From assembly GCA_012518535.1 (NCBI GenBank), contig JAAYRX010000172.1, positions 1 to 34,472 of the forward strand: a stretch of 34,472 nt of DNA. Reading direction: 5' to 3'. Position numbers and translations under genes: made by a program. Position 1 is the stretch's first letter. Each line of letters opens with the position of its first letter. The notes below the pieces were generated by a model. It saw only the letters and a program-made list of their open reading frames with translations, searched no databases and was not told the DNA's origin. Origin of the DNA: Clostridiales bacterium (lineage in GTDB: Bacteria > Bacillota > Clostridia > Caldicoprobacterales > UBA3941). Positions 29,991-34,472 of the stretch are shown one piece after another.

Positions 29991-31322
29991 TTAAAGGAAT
30001 TTGTTGAACACCAGTCCAGTTATGAGTTTAGGGTAAAAATAAGTGGATTTTTGTGGCATCTTCTCCTTAGCCAAGGAAACTTCTTGTATCTGTCTTATGG
30101 TGGTAGCATTCATAAAGAATGTCATCTGTTGATCCCCCCGATCAACTTCTTCTACCCCCTCTAGAATACTATGGGTGTATTTCAAATTTTCCTGGTTTGC
30201 TAACTCCTTCTCACCAATACCTAAGATCCTTTCAAGGATTAGGGTATGCAGAATCGAAACATCAAGGTCCAGGTATGAACTATGACGATTTGGATGCAAG
30301 CTGCTCATAATGGCCAAGGACTTCAGCGATAGACTGTACAAGGGGCTATCCTTACCTGAATATAATACAAAGGTATGTAACCCTTTGTCATCAAGGATAT
30401 TTTGTATAACAGAAGATTTATTATTAGCATTTGTAGTTCCTACATCATGCTCTTCGATATGGAAATGTTCCTTCAAATCATCCATTAGCGAGGCTAAACC
30501 AACATTATGTATACCACTAACCATTCTATGAGTTGGGAGGATAACCAGTCCTGGATCCTCCATCTCCACAATGGTCATCATTACATAGTTGTAGAGCTCA
30601 TCTCCTGTATGATTTGGATTCTTTTCCCTTAGTTCATTCCTATATGCCAAGGCTGTCTCATACCTATGGTGACCATCAGCAATATATATTTGTTTCCCTA
30701 TAAAAGCCCCACTAACATCCCTTATAAATTGCGGATCATCAACTGCCCATAACTTTTCATTAGTTTTAATTAATCCACCGTCAGCTAAAATATCGGGCGT
30801 ATGTTTCCAACAATAATCATTGATTATGGACGGGATATGGGCTTGGGGGTCATCATAGAGGCCAAACACCTGACTGAAATTAGCGTTACATGCACGCATT
30901 AGGTTCAAACGATCAGCTTTTGGCTTGGATAAGGTATTCTCGTGGGGAAGTATTATACCTTTGTCGAACTCCTCCAACCTTATTAGACCAATCAGTCCTG
31001 TTCTTGTTAGAGTTTTTCCATCCTCTAAGTCAAATTCCTGTTGATATATATATAAACAATCCTTTTTCTCCGGAAGTAAAACACCTTGCTCTAACCAATT
31101 ATTCAGAGTCTCTCCAGCTCTCGTATATTTATTATAATGGTTGTTATCCCCAGGCAACTCCTTTGGGAGCTCCAACCTAATGGAATTATAGAGATTTAAG
31201 CTATAATACTCATCCTGCTCTTGGCTGGAAATAATATCATAAGGTGGGGTAATCACATTGGAAACATCACCCACTAAATCGATATTGTACCGTAGAGCCT
31301 TAAATGGTAGGATTTCTGCCAT
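29991..31322 (-). CDS. DUF1015 family protein
   Basis: PFKALRYN...VITPPYDIIS, SIRLELPKE, IYIADGHHRYETALAYRNE typical of DUF1015. Confidence 0.88.
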   Translation of the reverse strand: MAEILPFKALRYNIDLVGDVSNVITPPYDIISSQEQDEYYSLNLYNSIRLELPKELPGDNNHYNKYTRAGETLNNWLEQGVLLPEKKDCLYIYQQEFDLEDGKTLTRTGLIGLIRLEEFDKGIILPHENTLSKPKADRLNLMRACNANFSQVFGLYDDPQAHIPSIINDYCWKHTPDILADGGLIKTNEKLWAVDDPQFIRDVSGAFIGKQIYIADGHHRYETALAYRNELREKNPNHTGDELYNYVMMTIVEMEDPGLVILPTHRMVSGIHNVGLASLMDDLKEHFHIEEHDVGTTNANNKSSVIQNILDDKGLHTFVLYSGKDSPLYSLSLKSLAIMSSLHPNRHSSYLDLDVSILHTLILERILGIGEKELANQENLKYTHSILEGVEEVDRGDQQMTFFMNATTIRQIQEVSLAKEKMPQKSTYFYPKLITGLVFNKFL

Positions 31323-31427
31323 TATATTTGACGCCCCTTTCTAAACAAATTATTCAACATTATCTTTACTTACACAATCTTATATTAATTAGGGGGAGAC
31401 GTCAACATCTCGGCAATCTTTAGGTTA

Positions 31428-32051
31428 TCATTGTATTTCCTTCAAATGATTTAAATAATCAATAAGATCTGAGGCCTCCCTCTTCGTAAGGGCTTTACTG
31501 TCCACTTTTTGATATCTGGAGAGGATTATATCTTTCATTTCTTCTTCAGTTAGATTTATGGAATTATATATGGCAAATATCGCTCTACGTTGAGGGTCGG
31601 TAATGGCTTCATCCTGAGCAGAGGACTCATCTGAGGTCTCATCTGATCTAGCTACTGGACTATCGGCGATCCTATCACCCTCTTCCAGATCGGGTGCAAA
31701 CTGGGTACCGTAACCCAAGGCTGCCAATGCACGCCCGTAAGCCTTGGTATAGGCTTTTTCTATATAGTCATGAAAATCTTCACCCGTTTCAGATCCTACT
31801 CCAACTTCAACATTACCTTTAGTATCCGTCACTTGGATTTCAAAATATGCGAAACGATTATTGATATCGATAATCTTATCCAAAACAGTCGTTTGAGTGT
31901 TTTCGCTATTATTCTCACGAAACCAAACCATTCGCCATTTTACTTCCAAATAATCTACATATCGAGTCTCCCATGAATTGGTTTTAGGGTTTCTCCTGCG
32001 CAATGGAAGCTTCGTTAGGTGTTCTTCTGGATTAAACTGCTGCAGTGTCAT
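31428..32051 (-). CDS. Rad52/DdrA-like putative single-strand annealing protein
   Basis: YLEVKWRMVWFREN, VGVGSETGEDFHDYIEKAYTKAYGRALAALGYGTQF; C-terminal TDPQRRAIFAIYNSINLTEEEMKDII...LTKREASDLIDYL helical tail like that on many annealing proteins. Confidence 0.65.
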   Translation of the reverse strand: MTLQQFNPEEHLTKLPLRRRNPKTNSWETRYVDYLEVKWRMVWFRENNSENTQTTVLDKIIDINNRFAYFEIQVTDTKGNVEVGVGSETGEDFHDYIEKAYTKAYGRALAALGYGTQFAPDLEEGDRIADSPVARSDETSDESSAQDEAITDPQRRAIFAIYNSINLTEEEMKDIILSRYQKVDSKALTKREASDLIDYLNHLKEIQ

Positions 32052-32141
32052 CTTTCAAGCTCCTTATACCATGTTTTCGGTTACAACCGTATACATAGTA
32101 TGTGATAAATCCATAAAATTTCCCTGCAGATATTTTGGTAA

Positions 32142-32546
32142 TTACGCCCCTCTTTTTACAAAGTCACCAAACTTTTGATCTACTCTACCAATATGATCAA
32201 TTAGCCAATCAACTAGTTTTCTATTAAGTAGGATGGTAAATTGGTAGCTGAACCCTTCTTTCTCGAATCGTTCTTGCAATTTTGTTACCTCATGGGTAAA
32301 TTTATTATGGATTCTAGCGTGTTCGTCCCTATCGGGATAATTATACAACCTATGCTGCTCCTCTTCATAGCGGAAATGCTCCTTTACATATTGAGAGAGA
32401 AAATTTAAAACACTGGAAACCTCCTGTTTACTATCACCCTTTTTACATGCTTCCAGCAAATGTGATACCTGCTCTACCAGCGCTCTGTGTTGGTTGTCTA
32501 TTTCTCCAACTTCAATATTCCAGTTATTCTGCCATTTGATTGACAT
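32142..32546 (-). CDS. Bacteriohemerythrin
   Basis: W..N..VGEIDNQH, HFRYEE, H..YNYPDRDEHARIH and HIGRVD supply the canonical di-iron ligand set. Confidence 0.95.
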   Translation of the reverse strand: MSIKWQNNWNIEVGEIDNQHRALVEQVSHLLEACKKGDSKQEVSSVLNFLSQYVKEHFRYEEEQHRLYNYPDRDEHARIHNKFTHEVTKLQERFEKEGFSYQFTILLNRKLVDWLIDHIGRVDQKFGDFVKRGA

Positions 32547-32809
32547 AAATTTACCTCCTTACTCGTTTTAACAGGCCTTATTATATGAACAGTATTATTG
32601 TTGGTTCCTGGACCATTTACTGACAAGGCTACTGATCATACTTTTTATTGGATAGTACTTCAAATTCATATGCTATAAATAACCAAAATCAATATATAAC
32701 AAACATAACCGACATTATTGAATAGAGTAACATCAGTGGACTGGATGATAGCCTATGGACATCATTGCCCTCTCTGTACTATAAGAATTAATTAGCACCT
32801 GGTCTTTTA

Positions 32810-33964
32810 TTATATTTGAGTTATTATGTTCTTATATAGTTGCAGACCTTGGAGTAAAATCTTTTCATCAAAATTAAAGAGGTTGCTGTGAAGGGGATGG
32901 ATAAGACCTTTTTGCTCATTGTAGCTCCCTAAGAATAGGAATACACCCGGAACTTCTTTTTGATAGTTAGAAAAATCTTCCGCTATCATTAACGGATGTA
33001 CCTCTATGTACTGTTCTGGAGTTAATATGTCTATGACCTTCTTGGTCCATACCGCGTCGTTTATAACAGGCGGATAATAAACTCCTGCGTGGAATTTGGT
33101 TTCGACACCATAGGCTTTTTTAAGACCATCCAGCAAATCTAGGATCTTATGGCGTATTCTTTTATAGACTTCATCGCTGAAGGTCCTAATGGTAGATTCC
33201 ATCACTACCCTCTCGGCCAGGATATTCCTGGTATCACCACCGTATATTCTACCTATGGTAATGATAGCGTTTTCAGTTGGGTCAATACTTCGAGAGATGA
33301 TGGACTGAAGGGCATTTATGAATTGGGCTGCTACTACTATGGTATCTACCCCATTATGGGGCATTGCCCCATGGGCGCTTTTTCCCACGATCTCTATATT
33401 TACCTCGCTGGTTTGAGCCATTAGTGGACCGGTCTTTGTTCCAATCATACCTTCTGGTAAATCCGGTAGGATGTGAAGCCCAAAAAAAGCATCAACCCTG
33501 GGTTTCTCCAACAAACCCTCCCTTATCATAGGTAGAGCCCCACCTTCATTTTCCTCATCAGGTTGAAATACCAATACAATGTTGTCTTCTAGAACATCCC
33601 TATTCTGGGAGATCCATTCTGCCAATCCCAATAATATAGCCATATGCCCATCATGGCCACAAGCGTGCATAATACCTTTTTTTCTAGAGGCATAATCTAA
33701 ACCTGTTTTTTCCTCTATAGCCAGAGCATCCATATCGGCTCTAAAGGCTAATGTTCTTCTTCCAACTTTTCCTCTAATTACTACTTTGATACCCGTTTCA
33801 GCCAAAACCTCAATCTCATTGAAACCATACTCATCTAGTTTCTCTAAAATATAATCTCTGGTCCCATAAACGTCAAAACCAATTTCGGGATACTGATGTA
33901 GCCATCGTCTATGACTGATAACACTTTTCTTTAATTCTTGAATATCTCCATCCAAATTCAACAT
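32810..33964 (-). CDS. M20 family amidohydrolase (hippurate/N-acetylated amino acid hydrolase-like)
   Basis: RRWLHQYPEIGF, RADMDALAIEEKTG, MHACGHDGHMAILLG, GKSAHGAMPHNGVD. Confidence 0.94.
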   Translation of the reverse strand: MLNLDGDIQELKKSVISHRRWLHQYPEIGFDVYGTRDYILEKLDEYGFNEIEVLAETGIKVVIRGKVGRRTLAFRADMDALAIEEKTGLDYASRKKGIMHACGHDGHMAILLGLAEWISQNRDVLEDNIVLVFQPDEENEGGALPMIREGLLEKPRVDAFFGLHILPDLPEGMIGTKTGPLMAQTSEVNIEIVGKSAHGAMPHNGVDTIVVAAQFINALQSIISRSIDPTENAIITIGRIYGGDTRNILAERVVMESTIRTFSDEVYKRIRHKILDLLDGLKKAYGVETKFHAGVYYPPVINDAVWTKKVIDILTPEQYIEVHPLMIAEDFSNYQKEVPGVFLFLGSYNEQKGLIHPLHSNLFNFDEKILLQGLQLYKNIITQI

Positions 33965-34100
33965 CCTATCACCCGCCTCGACTATATTATATTGTCCTCT
34001 TACTTATAGTAAAGTTTATTAACCCTTTTATAATGCTAACAGTTTTCTTTTACTAATAACAGATTTGGTTTCAAAATAGATGTCTAGGTAAAAATGATTA

Positions 34101-34132
34101 TAAAAAAAGATTTGAGATAATATTCTCAAACC
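34101..34132 (-). terminator. Terminator of the tRNA cluster
   Basis: Minus strand GGTTTGAGA-ATATTA-TCTCAAATC followed by TTTTTTT. Confidence 0.85.
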
Positions 34133-34143
34133 CTTGGTACTGG

Positions 34144-34230
34144 TGCCGGAGACCGGAATCGAACCGGTACGGTTTTTTCAAAACCGCAGGATTTTAAGTC
34201 CTGTGCGTCTGCCTGTTCCGCCACTCCGGC
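34144..34230 (-). tRNA. tRNA-Leu (TAA)
   Basis: GCCGGAGTGGCGGAACAGGCAGACGCACAGGACTTAAAATCCTGCGG...CTCCGGCA, long variable arm; encoded CCA. Confidence 0.95.
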
Positions 34231-34238
34231 AGAATTGG

Positions 34239-34309
34239 AGGCGGCACCCAGATTCGAACTGGGGGTAAAGGATTTGCAGTCCTCTGCCTTACCACTTGGC
34301 TATGCCGCC
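34239..34309 (-). tRNA. tRNA-Cys (GCA)
   Basis: GGCGGCATAGCCAAGTGGTAAGGCAGAGGACTGCAAATCCTTTACCCCCAGTTCGAATCTGGGTGCCGCCT; encoded CCA. Confidence 0.95.
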
Positions 34310-34317
34310 TTATATGG

Positions 34318-34389
34318 AGCGGAAGACGGGATTCGAACCCGCGACATTCGCCTTGGCAAGGCGACGCTCTACCACTGAGCCACTCCCGC
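34318..34389 (-). tRNA. tRNA-Gly (GCC)
   Basis: GCGGGAGTGGCTCAGTGGTAGAGCGTCGCCTTGCCAAGGCGAATGTCGCGGGTTCGAATCCCGTCTTCCGCT; encoded CCA. Confidence 0.95.
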
Positions 34390-34399
34390 TTATCCATGG

Positions 34400-34472
34400 T
34401 GCCTCGGGGCAGAATCGAACCACCGACACGCAGATTTTCAGTCTGCTGCTCTACCGACTGAGCTACCGAGGC
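34400..34472 (-). tRNA. tRNA-Phe (GAA)
   Basis: GCCTCGGTAGCTCAGTCGGTAGAGCAGCAGACTGAAAATCTGCGTGTCGGTGGTTCGATTCTGCCCCGAGGCA; 5' end coincides with the window end; encoded CCA. Confidence 0.95.

Noticed and set aside
34194-34397. Minus-strand 67-aa ORF
   Set aside because: Read through tRNA-Gly, tRNA-Cys and part of tRNA-Leu; not protein coding.
1-34472. CRISPR array, toxin-antitoxin or defence island
   Set aside because: No regularly spaced repeats and no recognisable defence, toxin or nuclease-island genes; content is core chromosomal.

Overview
The window looks like a conserved core-chromosome segment of a spore-forming Firmicute (Clostridia-like). I see no prophage, transposon, CRISPR array or classical defence island. 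Plus strand: aroK, aroQ, efp, a CD1247-type Zn-ribbon protein, the complete spoIIIAA-AH operon, rny, spoVS, an M19 dipeptidase, an aspartate/aromatic aminotransferase, proC, rnhC and a Xer-like tyrosine recombinase. A tRNA-Trp (minus) sits between the aminotransferase and proC. Centre: a divergent SOS pair, a YneA-like LysM protein (-) and lexA (+), with readable LexA boxes. Minus strand: methionine gamma-lyase-like protein, hfq, miaA, mutL, mutS, miaB, gerAA-gerAB-gerAC, DUF1015 protein, a chromosomal Rad52/DdrA-like putative annealing protein, bacteriohemerythrin, an M20 amidohydrolase and four tRNAs (Phe, Gly, Cys, Leu). The most interesting signals are: (1) a ~205-nt structured leader between a strong promoter and rny; (2) a consensus promoter for the LysM/YneA-like gene with one LexA box inside the spacer and a second just downstream; (3) a consensus-perfect SigH promoter for spoVS; (4) a Rad52-like protein outside a phage context; (5) a terminator plus palindrome showing where the spoIIIA promoter must lie; (6) a small two-helix membrane ORF antisense to its germination/miaB neighbours. 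I did not find a convincing multi-gene undescribed system. All family assignments are from reading the sequences; no searches were run.
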